From contig NZ_JAVDBT010000013.1 in the NCBI RefSeq assembly GCF_030848395.1, positions 1 to 64,000 of the forward strand: a stretch of 64,000 nt of DNA, read 5' to 3'. This document shows positions 49,200-58,198 of the stretch, piece after piece. This stretch comes from Pseudogemmobacter lacusdianii (GTDB lineage: Bacteria > Pseudomonadota > Alphaproteobacteria > Rhodobacterales > Rhodobacteraceae). How positions within the stretch are numbered: the stretch's first letter is position 1; each line of letters opens with the position of its first letter. The position numbers were made by a program, and so were the translations under genes. The notes beneath the pieces were generated by a model, which did no database searches, had not been told where the DNA came from, and saw only the letters and a list, made by a program, of their open reading frames with translations.

Positions 49200-49703
49200 A
49201 TGAGCGACAAACGCCCCGCAGATCCGCAAACCCCACCGCCTTTGCCTGCCGAGGCTATGCCGCCGCCGCCTCCCCGCGAAGTGCCACCGCCGCTGCCGCC
49301 CGAACTGCCACCGCTGCCCCCGCGTGAGGTGCCGCCGCCTCCGGGCGCGCAGCTGTCGCACCCTCATTCGCCTCCCCCGACCTATAGCGCCGAGCCCCCC
49401 AGCGTCCCCGATGTGCCGCCGGTCTATCTGCCCGAGCCACCCCGCCCTGCACCGCAACGGGTGGAGTTTCCCCCGGCCGAAGTGCCCTTGATCAAGGGCC
49501 AGTTGTCGCGCGGAAGGGGGACACAGCAGCGGTTTGGTCCCAAAGGCGCAAAGCGCAAGCGCGGCATGCCAATGTGGTTCATCCTCGCCTGCGTCTTTGC
49601 GCTCTTCCTGATCGCGGCCGAGATCGAATCCTTCTGGGCCTTCCTGATCGCAATTGGCGTCTTCATTTACCTCACAAGACGCAATCGGCAGCGTCGCGAC
49701 TAG
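49200..49703 (+). CDS. Proline-rich membrane protein, unknown function
   Basis: This gene encodes 167 residues. The first 95 residues are about 40% proline with PPPLP and PPLPP runs (poly-proline helix), like linkers that span the envelope or bind SH3-type partners. A basic stretch (KGAKRKRG) then leads to two short hydrophobic segments at about 123-140 and 143-158. The family is not recognised. It lies in the pyrB-pyrC' unit but 186 bases after the last small gene. Confidence 0.6.
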   Translation: MSDKRPADPQTPPPLPAEAMPPPPPREVPPPLPPELPPLPPREVPPPPGAQLSHPHSPPPTYSAEPPSVPDVPPVYLPEPPRPAPQRVEFPPAEVPLIKGQLSRGRGTQQRFGPKGAKRKRGMPMWFILACVFALFLIAAEIESFWAFLIAIGVFIYLTRRNRQRRD

Positions 49704-49795
49704 CAGGCAAATCTGGACAGCCGCAGCCGCAAGGCCTACACGCCAAGGCAGGATGCGGGGCCCTTGGTGCCCTGCCAAGACGGATGCCGAACCCC

Positions 49796-51067
49796 ATGAG
49801 CACGCTCCACTTCCACAATGCCCGCCTGATCGACCCCGAGACCGGCACTGATGCGCCCGGCACGTTGACGGTCAAAGATGGGGTGATCCTTGGTCAAGAT
49901 GGCAAGGCTCCGAAAGGCGCCACGCTGATCGATTGCGGCGGCAAATGCCTTGCGCCGGGGATCGTCGATTGGGGCGTGAAGATCGGCGAGCCGGGTGAGC
50001 GGCACCGCGAAAGCTTCCGCTCGGCAGGGCTGGCGGCAGCGGCAGGTGGCGTGACCACGATCATCGCGCGGCCCGACACTTTGCCCGCGATCGATACGCC
50101 CGAAACCTTGGAATTCGTGACCCGCCGCGCGCAGGAATCTGCGCCGGTGCGCATCCGCCATATGGCGGCTTTGACCAAGGGCCGCGAGGGCCGCGAGATG
50201 ACCGAGATCGGTTTTCTCTTGGATGCCGGGGCGATCGCCTTCACCGATGTTTTCGCCGTCTCGACCGAGACGAAGGCATTGTCCCGCGCGCTGACCTATG
50301 CGCGCAGCCTTGGCGCTTTGGTGGTGGGCCACCCGCAAGAGGCAGCGTTGTCGAAGGGCGCTTCGACCACTTCCGGCAAGTTTGCCTCGCTGAAAGGCCT
50401 GCCCGCCGTCTCGCCCTTGGCCGAGCGAATGGGGCTGGAGCGCGATCTGGCTTTGGTCGAGATGACCCGCGCCCGCTATCACGCCGATCAGATCACCACC
50501 GCCGCCTCGCTGCCCGCGTTGCAACGCGCCAAAGCGGCGGGTTTGGATGTGACGGCTGGCACCTCGATCCACCATTTGACGCTGAACGAATTTGACGTGG
50601 GCGATTACCGCACCTTCTTCAAATTCACTCCGCCTTTGCGGTCTGAAGAAGATCGCCAAGCGATCATCGCCGCCTTGGCCGATGGCACGATCGATGTGAT
50701 CGCCAGCTTCCACACCCCAGCGGATGAGGAATCCAAGCGCCTGCCCTTTGAAGAGGCCGCCGCCGGTGCCGTGGCTTTGGAGACGATCCTGCCCGCAGCA
50801 ATGCGGCTTTATCACGGCGGGCATCTCAGCCTGCCCGCATTGTTCCGCGCAATGGCGCTGAACCCGGCACAACGGCTTGGCCTGCCGCAGGGGCGGATCT
50901 CGGAAGACGCGCCTGCCGATTTGGTGCTGTTCGACCCCGACGCGCCCTTCCAAATGGACCGATTCGCGCTGCGCTCGAAATCGAAAAACACCCCGTTTGA
51001 CGGCGCTCGGATGGAGGGTAAGGTGTTGGCCACATGGGTCGCCGGCGCCCAGGTCTTCACCGCCTAA
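49796..51067 (+). CDS. pyrC: Dihydroorotase homologue lacking zinc ligands (PyrC', pseudo-DHOase)
   Basis: This gene encodes 423 residues of the amidohydrolase family, class of long dihydroorotases. In active enzymes the segment after the N-domain reads DxHxH; here it is DWGVK (58-62), so both zinc-binding histidines are lost. The late catalytic Asp is also lost (IASFHTP instead of IATDHAP). A histidine pair in SIHHLTLNEFD remains. Such inactive PyrC' proteins are structural partners of ATCase. pyrB is upstream. A second active dihydroorotase must be encoded elsewhere. Confidence 0.85.
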   Translation: MSTLHFHNARLIDPETGTDAPGTLTVKDGVILGQDGKAPKGATLIDCGGKCLAPGIVDWGVKIGEPGERHRESFRSAGLAAAAGGVTTIIARPDTLPAIDTPETLEFVTRRAQESAPVRIRHMAALTKGREGREMTEIGFLLDAGAIAFTDVFAVSTETKALSRALTYARSLGALVVGHPQEAALSKGASTTSGKFASLKGLPAVSPLAERMGLERDLALVEMTRARYHADQITTAASLPALQRAKAAGLDVTAGTSIHHLTLNEFDVGDYRTFFKFTPPLRSEEDRQAIIAALADGTIDVIASFHTPADEESKRLPFEEAAAGAVALETILPAAMRLYHGGHLSLPALFRAMALNPAQRLGLPQGRISEDAPADLVLFDPDAPFQMDRFALRSKSKNTPFDGARMEGKVLATWVAGAQVFTA

Positions 51068-51077
51068 GGGGATGCAT

Positions 51078-51698
51078 ATGCCAGAACTGCTGACCGCCAC
51101 CGATACGCTGATTTTGACGGCGGTCTTGGCCTATCTTTTGGGCTCCATCCCCTTTGGCGTGCTGGTCACCCGCGCGATGGGTCTGGGCAATCTGCGCCAG
51201 ATCGGCTCGGGCAATATTGGCGCGACCAATGTGCTGCGGACCGGCAACAAGGGCGCCGCTTTGGCGACTCTCTTGCTTGACGGCGGCAAAGGCGCTTTGG
51301 CGGTGGTGCTGGCGCGCTGCTTCGTTGGGGCCGAGGACGCCGCGCAACTGGCGGCATTGGCGGCCTTTATCGGCCATCTCTTCCCGATCTGGCTGGGCTT
51401 CAAGGGCGGCAAAGGTGTTGCCACTTTCCTTGGTCTGATGCTGGCATTGGACTGGCAGATTGGCGTGGCCTGCTGCCTCACCTGGCTTGCCGCCGCTGCG
51501 ATCACCCGGATCTCCTCGGTCGGAGCTTTGGTGGCCGCCGCCACCTCGCCTTTGTGGCTATTTGTGTTTGATCATGGCCGGTTGCTGATCTTGGCTGTGA
51601 TTTTGACGGTGCTGATCTACATCCGCCACGCCGCCAATTTGGCGCGGATCAAAGCCGGAACTGAGCCGAAGATTGGCCAAAAAAAGCCGCAGAGCTAA
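51078..51698 (+). CDS. plsY: Glycerol-3-phosphate acyltransferase PlsY
   Basis: This gene encodes 206 residues with about six membrane segments. PlsY transfers acyl phosphate to glycerol 3-phosphate, the first step of phospholipid synthesis. Motifs are GSIPFGVLVTR, GSGNIGATNVLRTG and GHLFPIWLGFKGGKGVAT, as in the family. The ATG at 51078 follows AGGGG; an ATG 6 bases earlier is also possible. It starts 10 bases after the pyrC' stop. Confidence 0.95.
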   Translation: MPELLTATDTLILTAVLAYLLGSIPFGVLVTRAMGLGNLRQIGSGNIGATNVLRTGNKGAALATLLLDGGKGALAVVLARCFVGAEDAAQLAALAAFIGHLFPIWLGFKGGKGVATFLGLMLALDWQIGVACCLTWLAAAAITRISSVGALVAAATSPLWLFVFDHGRLLILAVILTVLIYIRHAANLARIKAGTEPKIGQKKPQS

Positions 51699-51713
51699 GC
51701 GAAGGGCACTGGG

Positions 51714-52289
51714 ATGAGTGACATTTGGCTCCTGTCGCTCTTTGGCCTTTTTCTTCTCGCGGTCCTCTTGGCCCTGCTGTTGCGGGGCTACGGAGGCAAA
51801 CCGCGCGGCAAAAAGCCCAAGCGCAAAAAGCTTCCGTCGCGACGGCCAAGTCAGCCCGGCAAACGCAAGCGCGACACTCGGCCAATCGCGGTGGTGGACG
51901 GCTCAAACGTTATGCATTGGGACAGCTCCACGCCCCAGCTTAAGCCCGTTGTCGCGGTCCTGCAGCATCTAGAGGCGCGGGGCTATCAGGCTGGTGTGAT
52001 CTTCGATGCCAATGCGGGCTATAAACTGGCCGAGCGGCATATGAATGACGTCCATCTGGCGCGGGCGCTTGGGATCGATGTTGAGCGCGTCTTGGTGGTG
52101 CCCAAGGGCCAGCAGGCCGATCCTTTCTTGCTAACCTATGCCAGCGACAGCGACGCGATTGTCATCAGCAATGACCGCTTTCGCGACCGGATCGCGGACT
52201 ATCCCAAGATCGCCGCCCCCGGCCGCTTGATCCGTGGCGGCGTGCGAGAGGGCAAGCTCTGGCTCGACCTACCGGGACGGCGTTCCTAA
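51714..52289 (+). CDS. Membrane-anchored NYN/PIN-like (Zc3h12a-like) ribonuclease
   Basis: This gene encodes 191 residues. An N-terminal membrane segment (4-23) is followed by a basic linker (28-55, KKPKRKK, SRRPSQ) and a NYN/PIN-like domain from about 57. The catalytic pocket shows AVVDGSNVM (Asp62, Asn65) and DSDAIVISNDRFRD, matching the acid cluster of Zc3h12a-like RNases. Such nucleases degrade RNA in eukaryotes; bacterial members are uncharacterised. It follows plsY by 15 bases. Confidence 0.75.
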   Translation: MSDIWLLSLFGLFLLAVLLALLLRGYGGKPRGKKPKRKKLPSRRPSQPGKRKRDTRPIAVVDGSNVMHWDSSTPQLKPVVAVLQHLEARGYQAGVIFDANAGYKLAERHMNDVHLARALGIDVERVLVVPKGQQADPFLLTYASDSDAIVISNDRFRDRIADYPKIAAPGRLIRGGVREGKLWLDLPGRRS

Positions 52290-52295
52290 AACGCA

Positions 52296-52323
52296 GCAAC
52301 GGAGTCCTTGCAGACTCCGTTGC
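52296..52323. terminator. Hairpin between the nuclease gene and gshA
   Basis: A perfect 11-bp stem with a 6-base loop lies 7 bases after the nuclease stop and 25 bases past the gshA stop (convergent). The flanking T content is low (CTGTCTTT). Confidence 0.7.
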
Positions 52324-52348
52324 ACTGTCTTTGCGATCCTTTGCTGGG

Positions 52349-53695
52349 TCAGAGGCTGGACGCCTCATAGATCGGGTCAAGCGATCCGCCCCATGCGCCG
52401 CGATAAAGCTCAAGCCAATGATCCGCCTGCGTTTTGCCTGTGTTCAGGCTTTGCACCAAAGGCGCCAAGAGCCGTTCTTCGCCGTAACCGCGCCCTGCAA
52501 GACCCGCTTGCGACAAAGCCACCGTGGCGCGGGCAAGGTCGAGCAGTTTGACGCCCTCAGCCTCGGCCTGCAGGCCCGAGACGGAAGCCGCCACCCGCAA
52601 GGCTTCCCGCGTTTCGCCGTCAAAGCCCTTCACCAGATCCCAAGCCGCATCCAGCGCGGTTTGGTCATACATCAGACCCGTCCAGAAGGCTGGCAGCGCC
52701 AAAAGATGCGCACGATTGCCAGCATCGGCGCCGCGCATCTCAATGTACTTCTTCACCCGCGCTTCGGGGAAGACGGTGGTCAGATGGTCGGCCCAATCGG
52801 AAAGCGTGGGCTTCTCACCGGGCAAAGCGGGCAGCTCACCCTTCAGGAAATCGCGGAACGATTGGCCCAAAGCATTGTGATAAACCCCGTCGCGATAGAC
52901 GAAATACATCGGCACATCGAGCACCCAATCGACGTAAGCCTGAAAGCCCATCGCCTCGTCGAAGACGAAAGGCAGCATGCCAGTGCGGCTGTCATCCAAG
53001 CCGCGCCAGATCCGCGAGCGCCAGCTTTTATGGCCGTTTTCCTTGCCCTCAAAGAAGGGGGACGAGGCGAAAAGCGCCGTCGCCACCGGCTGCAAAGCGA
53101 TGGCCACCCGCATCTTCTTGACCATGTCCGCCTCGGACGCGAAGTCGAGGTTCACCTGCACGGTCGAGGTGCGATACATCATCTGCGTGCCATGGGTGCC
53201 AACGCGGCCCATGTAATCGGTCATCAGCCGGTAGCGGCCCTTCGGCATCACCGGCATATCTTCGTGCCGCCATTCCGGGGCGGCCCCGATCGACATGAAG
53301 CGAATGCCCAAGGGGCCAGCGATCTGGCCAACCTCGTCAAAGTGATTGTCCAGCTCTGCCGCCGTCTCAACGACCGAGACCAAAGGCGCGCCCGAAAGCT
53401 CAAACTGGCCGCCCGGCTCAAGGCTGATATTCGCGCCATTGCGGGTCATGCCGATGATATTGGCGCCCTCGCGCACCGGGGTCCAACCAAAGCGGCTTTC
53501 CAGCCCCGCGAAAAGTGCCGAGATCGAACGCTCGCCCGCATAAGGCAGCGGCTTGCGGCTGTCGGTCAGCCAGCCAAATTTCTCATGCTCGGTGCCGATG
53601 CGCCATTGATCCGCAGGCTTACAGCCAGACTCCAAAAGCCCTGCCAGATCATCAAAGCTTTCGATCAAACCGCCGCCGGACTGAGGGATGGACAT
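52349..53695 (-). CDS. gshA: Glutamate-cysteine ligase, plant-type (GCS2)
   Basis: This gene encodes 448 residues from the ATG at 53695, which has GGAG six bases upstream. It makes gamma-glutamylcysteine, the first step in glutathione synthesis. The GCS2 features are RIGTEHEKFGW, GANISLEPGGQFELSG, and DYMGRVGTHGTQMMYRTSTVQVNLDF in short blocks. This is the plant/alphaproteobacterial class, not the enteric one. It follows the small membrane gene and rsmE in the same orientation. Confidence 0.95.
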   Translation of the reverse strand: MSIPQSGGGLIESFDDLAGLLESGCKPADQWRIGTEHEKFGWLTDSRKPLPYAGERSISALFAGLESRFGWTPVREGANIIGMTRNGANISLEPGGQFELSGAPLVSVVETAAELDNHFDEVGQIAGPLGIRFMSIGAAPEWRHEDMPVMPKGRYRLMTDYMGRVGTHGTQMMYRTSTVQVNLDFASEADMVKKMRVAIALQPVATALFASSPFFEGKENGHKSWRSRIWRGLDDSRTGMLPFVFDEAMGFQAYVDWVLDVPMYFVYRDGVYHNALGQSFRDFLKGELPALPGEKPTLSDWADHLTTVFPEARVKKYIEMRGADAGNRAHLLALPAFWTGLMYDQTALDAAWDLVKGFDGETREALRVAASVSGLQAEAEGVKLLDLARATVALSQAGLAGRGYGEERLLAPLVQSLNTGKTQADHWLELYRGAWGGSLDPIYEASSL

Positions 53696-53833
53696 AGGAG
53701 GCTCCGTCTGCTGCGAGGGTGTCTTTAGCGGCACAGGTGTCTTGTGCAGACAGCCCTGTCAAGAGAGCGGGCGAAAACATCGCAAAGGGTTATCGATCGG
53801 GCACAGCGATCAGGGGGTAATCAACGCCTTAGC

Positions 53834-54385
53834 TTAAACCGGGGCAAGCCCCTTTTGCGCCCGCCGCCAGACCAGCCTGTCGCCACCATCCAAGGCGGGC
53901 AGGCTTTGCCCGCTGGCGGGGCTATCACCCTGTAAAGCCGCGACAAGATCGGCCGAAGAGAGGCCCGGCAAGGTTGCGAAAGCGTCGAATAGCGCCTCGG
54001 CCCCTGTGGAATCGATGGGCACCAGCAAGACCTGCCCGTCGCCTTGGCGCAACCGCCATGCCCTGCGGCCGCGCAAGGACAACAGCCGGATCTCGATCAG
54101 CTCATCGACACTGATGCTGCCGCCGAGCGTCGGCCCCATAAAGGTGATGCGGCTTTCATCAAGCTGTACCAAGCCCGGCGCATCGCCGCGCCCGGCAAAG
54201 CGCATCCGGCGCAGGCCCAAGAGCGCCCAAGCCAAGCCAAGCGCAATGATCGCCGCCCCGGCAGGCCCCAGAACCCATCCGCCCAGCGACAAAATCCAAA
54301 GGCCAAAACCGGCCAAGCTGAGGCCAAAGAGCGGCTCAGCCCAGCGGCTGAAAAGCGCGCGCACCTCGGCCCGGATCACCCTCAT
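53834..54385 (-). CDS. Membrane protein with PH-like C-terminal domain
   Basis: This gene encodes 183 residues from the ATG at 54385. Two hydrophobic segments (about 18-38 and 42-62) precede a beta-rich soluble domain of PH-like pattern (LVQLDESRITFMGPTLGGSISVDELIEIRLL in short blocks). The ATG overlaps the rsmE stop by four bases. The family is not recognised; conservation beside rsmE and gshA suggests a genuine gene. Confidence 0.7.
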   Translation of the reverse strand: MRVIRAEVRALFSRWAEPLFGLSLAGFGLWILSLGGWVLGPAGAAIIALGLAWALLGLRRMRFAGRGDAPGLVQLDESRITFMGPTLGGSISVDELIEIRLLSLRGRRAWRLRQGDGQVLLVPIDSTGAEALFDAFATLPGLSSADLVAALQGDSPASGQSLPALDGGDRLVWRRAQKGLAPV

Positions 54386-55107
54386 CGCCAGTCGCCGTAA
54401 TGCGATTGCCAAAGCGTCAGCGCCGCAAGCGCCGCCGTCTCGGCCCTTAAGATACGCGGCCCCAAAGAGAGCGGAGCGACATAGGGCAGAGCACGCAGCC
54501 GCTCTTTCTCTTCAGGCGAAAAGCCGCCCTCGGGGCCGATCAGGATCGCCGCTGGGCCGGGAACAGCTTCGGGCCAGGCAGCCGCTTGCCCCGCCAAAGC
54601 CTCATCCGCCCAGAACAGCCGACGTGCGGGATCCCAAGACTTCAATACACGGTCCAGCGACTGCAATTCCTCGACCTGCGGCACAAAGGTCGCGCCGCAT
54701 TGCTCGGCCGCTTCCACCGCATGGGCGCGCTCTTTCTCCAGCCGGAAGCGGTCCCCCGCCAGATAGCGGGTTGAGACCGGCAGCAGCCGCGCCACGCCCA
54801 GCTCCACCGCCTTTTCCACCAAGAAGGCGGTGCGCTCTTTGCGCAAAGGCGAGAACAGCAGCCACAGATCGGGCGGCATCTGTTGCGGCTTGGTCTGCGT
54901 GCGGCAGATCAAGATGCCCCGGCGCTTGGCCGCCTCGGCCACCTCGGCGCGCCATTCGCCATCGCGGCCGTTGAACAGCAGCAATGCGGCGCCAACCTGC
55001 AGCCGCATCACCGCGAAAAGATAATTCGCCTGCCCCTCGTCAAGGGCCACGGCTTGCCCCTCGGCAAGGGGCTGGTCTATGTGAAGTCGGACCTTAGGCT
55101 CTGTCAT
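54382..55107 (-). CDS. rsmE: 16S rRNA (uracil-1498-N3)-methyltransferase RsmE
   Basis: This gene encodes 241 residues of the SPOUT family. It methylates U1498 of 16S rRNA. The N-terminal PUA-like domain includes HYLxxVxR-type QANYLFAVMR. The C-terminal knot includes IGPEGGFSPEE and LGPRILRAETA, the SAM site. Its start lies only 12 bases from the divergent ubiA start, so each promoter must lie inside the other gene. Confidence 0.95.
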   Translation of the reverse strand: MTEPKVRLHIDQPLAEGQAVALDEGQANYLFAVMRLQVGAALLLFNGRDGEWRAEVAEAAKRRGILICRTQTKPQQMPPDLWLLFSPLRKERTAFLVEKAVELGVARLLPVSTRYLAGDRFRLEKERAHAVEAAEQCGATFVPQVEELQSLDRVLKSWDPARRLFWADEALAGQAAAWPEAVPGPAAILIGPEGGFSPEEKERLRALPYVAPLSLGPRILRAETAALAALTLWQSHYGDWR

Positions 55108-55119
55108 GAGGGGAAATCT

Positions 55120-56091
55120 ATGTCCCAGACCAATGAAACGCCAGAGCCTGCGCTTGCAGGAATCGTGGCAGACGCCTCAAAAAACAATTGGGTGGACCGC
55201 TTTGCCCCGGCAAAGACCCGGCCCTACCTACGATTGAGCCGGGCAGACCGAGCGATTGGCACTTGGCTGCTCTACATCCCCTGCCTTTGGGGGCTGGTGC
55301 TGGCGGCCAATATCGACGGCTTCCAGCTTTGGGATCTGTGGATCGCGCTTGGCTGCGGCATTGGGGCTTTTGTGATGCGCGGCGCTGGCTGCACATGGAA
55401 TGACATCACCGACCGGCATATCGATGGGCTGGTAGCCCGCACCCGTTCGCGCCCGCTGCCTTCGGGGCAGGCGACGGTGAGACAAGCGCTGATCTGGATG
55501 GTGGCACAGGCGCTGATCGGGGCGCTGATCCTTTTCAGTTTCAACGGGTTGACGATCCTGCTCGGCATCGCCTCCTTGGCCTTGGTCGCGATCTATCCCT
55601 TTGCCAAACGCTTCACTTGGTGGCCACAAGCCTTCCTTGGACTGGCCTTCAACTGGGGCGCGCTTTTGGCTTGGGCGGCGCATGCAGGGACGCTGCACCC
55701 CGCCGCATACCTGCTCTACGCAGCAGGCATCATCTGGACGCTTTACTACGACACGATCTATGCGCTGCAAGACATTGAGGATGACGCGCTGATCGGCGTC
55801 AAATCCACCGCACGGCTTTTCGGCACCCATGTCAGCCGCTGGCTGGCGGGCTTCCTTGTTGCGGTCATCGTGCTGCTCAGCGCCGCCGTGATCCTTGCCA
55901 TCCCCGCGTCCCGTGGCCCCTTGCCGATGGTGCTTGGATTGGCCGGTGTTTGGGGGATGGGGCTGCATATGCTGTGGCAAATGCGGGTGCTGGATATGAG
56001 CGACAATGAGTCGTGCCGCCGCATCTTTATCTCAAACCGCGATGCCGGATTTGTGTTTGTGCTGTTTCTTGCCATTGCGGCCTTGGTCTGA
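55120..56091 (+). CDS. ubiA: 4-hydroxybenzoate polyprenyltransferase
   Basis: This gene encodes 323 residues with about nine membrane segments. It attaches the polyprenyl chain to 4-hydroxybenzoate in ubiquinone synthesis. The two prenyl-diphosphate motifs are WNDITDRHID and YDTIYALQDIEDD. The start at 55120 follows GAGGGG. The divergent rsmE start is only 12 bases away. Confidence 0.96.
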   Translation: MSQTNETPEPALAGIVADASKNNWVDRFAPAKTRPYLRLSRADRAIGTWLLYIPCLWGLVLAANIDGFQLWDLWIALGCGIGAFVMRGAGCTWNDITDRHIDGLVARTRSRPLPSGQATVRQALIWMVAQALIGALILFSFNGLTILLGIASLALVAIYPFAKRFTWWPQAFLGLAFNWGALLAWAAHAGTLHPAAYLLYAAGIIWTLYYDTIYALQDIEDDALIGVKSTARLFGTHVSRWLAGFLVAVIVLLSAAVILAIPASRGPLPMVLGLAGVWGMGLHMLWQMRVLDMSDNESCRRIFISNRDAGFVFVLFLAIAALV

Positions 56092-56180
56092 TTGATCCCA
56101 AGGCCCATTCCCCCTACGAAGCTGATGGGGGCTGACCGCAGCGATGGGCCGGCCCACCACCCCCTTTTGCCGAGCATACC

Positions 56181-58154
56181 TTGCCCCAGCGCCTTCTTCG
56201 ACTGCCGACCAACTTGCTTGCTGCGCTGGCCTTTGGGCTGGCTGGCGTCTTCATGTTGGGTGTCGCCCTTCTGGCTGCCTTGGTGATCGAGTCGCGATCC
56301 GACAGGGCGATCACCAAGGCGCTGCATGGCGCGGGGATGGAATGGGCGACCAGCACCTCGGACGGGTTGCAAGTGCATCTCACTGGCACCGCCCCGGATG
56401 AGCGCGCCCGGTTTCGGGCGCTGAACCTGGTGGGCTCGGTCGTGGATGCCAGCCGGATCCGCGATTCGCTGGATGTGACCCCGGCCGTGGCCTTGGCTGC
56501 GCCGCGCTTCTCGGTCGAGATGTTGCGCAATGATGACGGCATCCAACTTATCGGTCTCATGCCTGAGAAGCCCGAAGAGGGCGGCATGGATGAGACCAGC
56601 CTCGTTGAGGCCGCCACGGCTTTGACCCCGGATATGGAGGTCAGCAACCTCTTGGAGGCCGCCGCTTGGCCCGCCCCCGAGACTTGGAACAAGGCGCTGA
56701 CCTTGGGCGTCTCGGCGCTGAAGATCCTGAAACGCTCAAAGGTCTCGGTGGCCGCAGACCGGGTCGAGATCACCGCAATTGCGGAAAGCGAATCCGAAAA
56801 GCGCCGGCTTGAGGCAGCTTTGAACGCCGCCAAACCCGACGGGGTAAGCCTTTTGATCGAGATCTCAGCGCCACGCCCGGTGCTGACGCCCTTCACCTTG
56901 CGGTTCATCAAAGACGGCAGCGGCGCGCGGTTTGACGCCTGCGCCGCCGACAGCGTCCGCGCCCGCACCGCCATTTTGCGCGCCGCCGAGGTTGCTGGCT
57001 TGCCCGAAGGCGCCAGCTGCACCATCGGCCTTGGCGTGCCGACGCCGCGTTGGGCCGAGGGCGCAACCGCTGGCATCAAGGCCGTGGCGGAGTTGGAGAA
57101 TGCGACCGTCACCTTCTCGGATGCTGATGTGACGCTGTTGGCCGATGCTTCGGTCAGCCAAGAGCTGTTTGACCGCGTGGTTGGTGAGCTGCGCGCCGCT
57201 TTGCCGCCGGTTTTCTCGCTGAACGCGCAGCTGCCGAAGAAAGACGTGGCCCAAGGTCCGGCAGAATTCACCGCAAAGCTCAGCCCCGAAGGCCGGGTCG
57301 AGCTGCGCGGCCGGCTGCCCGATGAGATGCAGCAAGCGGCGGTCGATGCCTTTGCGCGGGCCTCCTTTGGCGCCTCGAAGGTCTATGTCGCAACCCGGCT
57401 CGACAACGACCTGCCCGACGGCTGGCCGGTGCGGGTGCTGGCAGGACTGGAAGCACTCGCGCTTTTGCATGACGGCAGCCTTTTGGTGCGCGCCGACACG
57501 GTTGAGGTCAAGGGCGTCTCGGGCAGCCAAGATGCGCGCGCTGGCGTGACACGGATCCTGTCGGGCAAGCTCGGCCAAGGGGCCACCTTCCGCGTCGATG
57601 TCAGCTATAACAAAGAGCTTGATCCCTTTGCCGCCTTGCCCACTCCACAGGAATGCGCGGCACGGGTCTCCGAGGTGATGAAGAGCCAAAAGTTCACCTT
57701 CACCCCCGGCTCGGCCGAGATCACCAGCGAAACCCTGCCAATCGCTGCCAAGCTGGCGGAAGCGCTAAAGAATTGCGTCGCTGTGCCTTTGGAAATCGCC
57801 GGTCACACCGATTCCCAAGGGTCGGAAAGCGGCAATAAGGCGCTAAGCCAGGCCCGTGCCGAGGCGGTACTCCTCGCGCTGCAAGGCCGCCGCGTCGATG
57901 TCAGCCAGATGACCGCTGTCGGCTATGGCGAAGCCGTTCCGATTGCCGATAACGGCACCGAGGCTGGGCGTGAAGAAAACCGCCGGATCGAGTTTGTGCT
58001 GAAAGGCGCGGCCCCGGTCTCTGCGGATGCGGCTCCCGCAGCTGTGGCCGACGCGCCCGCCGAAGGGCATGATTTCTCGAACGACACCTCGGCCTCTGTT
58101 GCGCCGCGGGAAAAGACGATACGCCCGAAACCGCGCCCGGCAGCGGCCGAGTGA
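56181..58154 (+). CDS. OmpA-family envelope protein with BON-like repeats
   Basis: This gene encodes 657 residues from a TTG start. A membrane anchor lies at about 10-35. A long periplasmic part of several BON/OsmY-like alpha-beta repeats follows (TPDMEVSNLLEAAAWPAP, ATVTFSDADVTLLADAS, ARASFGASKVYVATRL). The C-terminal OmpA domain (about 500-620) has AGHTDSQGS and NRRIEFVLKG for peptidoglycan. It ends in a Pro/Ala/Lys tail. It probably links the membrane to the wall. No start with ATG occurs before the anchor. Confidence 0.8.
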   Translation: MPQRLLRLPTNLLAALAFGLAGVFMLGVALLAALVIESRSDRAITKALHGAGMEWATSTSDGLQVHLTGTAPDERARFRALNLVGSVVDASRIRDSLDVTPAVALAAPRFSVEMLRNDDGIQLIGLMPEKPEEGGMDETSLVEAATALTPDMEVSNLLEAAAWPAPETWNKALTLGVSALKILKRSKVSVAADRVEITAIAESESEKRRLEAALNAAKPDGVSLLIEISAPRPVLTPFTLRFIKDGSGARFDACAADSVRARTAILRAAEVAGLPEGASCTIGLGVPTPRWAEGATAGIKAVAELENATVTFSDADVTLLADASVSQELFDRVVGELRAALPPVFSLNAQLPKKDVAQGPAEFTAKLSPEGRVELRGRLPDEMQQAAVDAFARASFGASKVYVATRLDNDLPDGWPVRVLAGLEALALLHDGSLLVRADTVEVKGVSGSQDARAGVTRILSGKLGQGATFRVDVSYNKELDPFAALPTPQECAARVSEVMKSQKFTFTPGSAEITSETLPIAAKLAEALKNCVAVPLEIAGHTDSQGSESGNKALSQARAEAVLLALQGRRVDVSQMTAVGYGEAVPIADNGTEAGREENRRIEFVLKGAAPVSADAAPAAVADAPAEGHDFSNDTSASVAPREKTIRPKPRPAAAE

Positions 58155-58198
58155 GCGCGCAACGGTAGAATACAGGATCAGACGGGACCAGACTGGGC

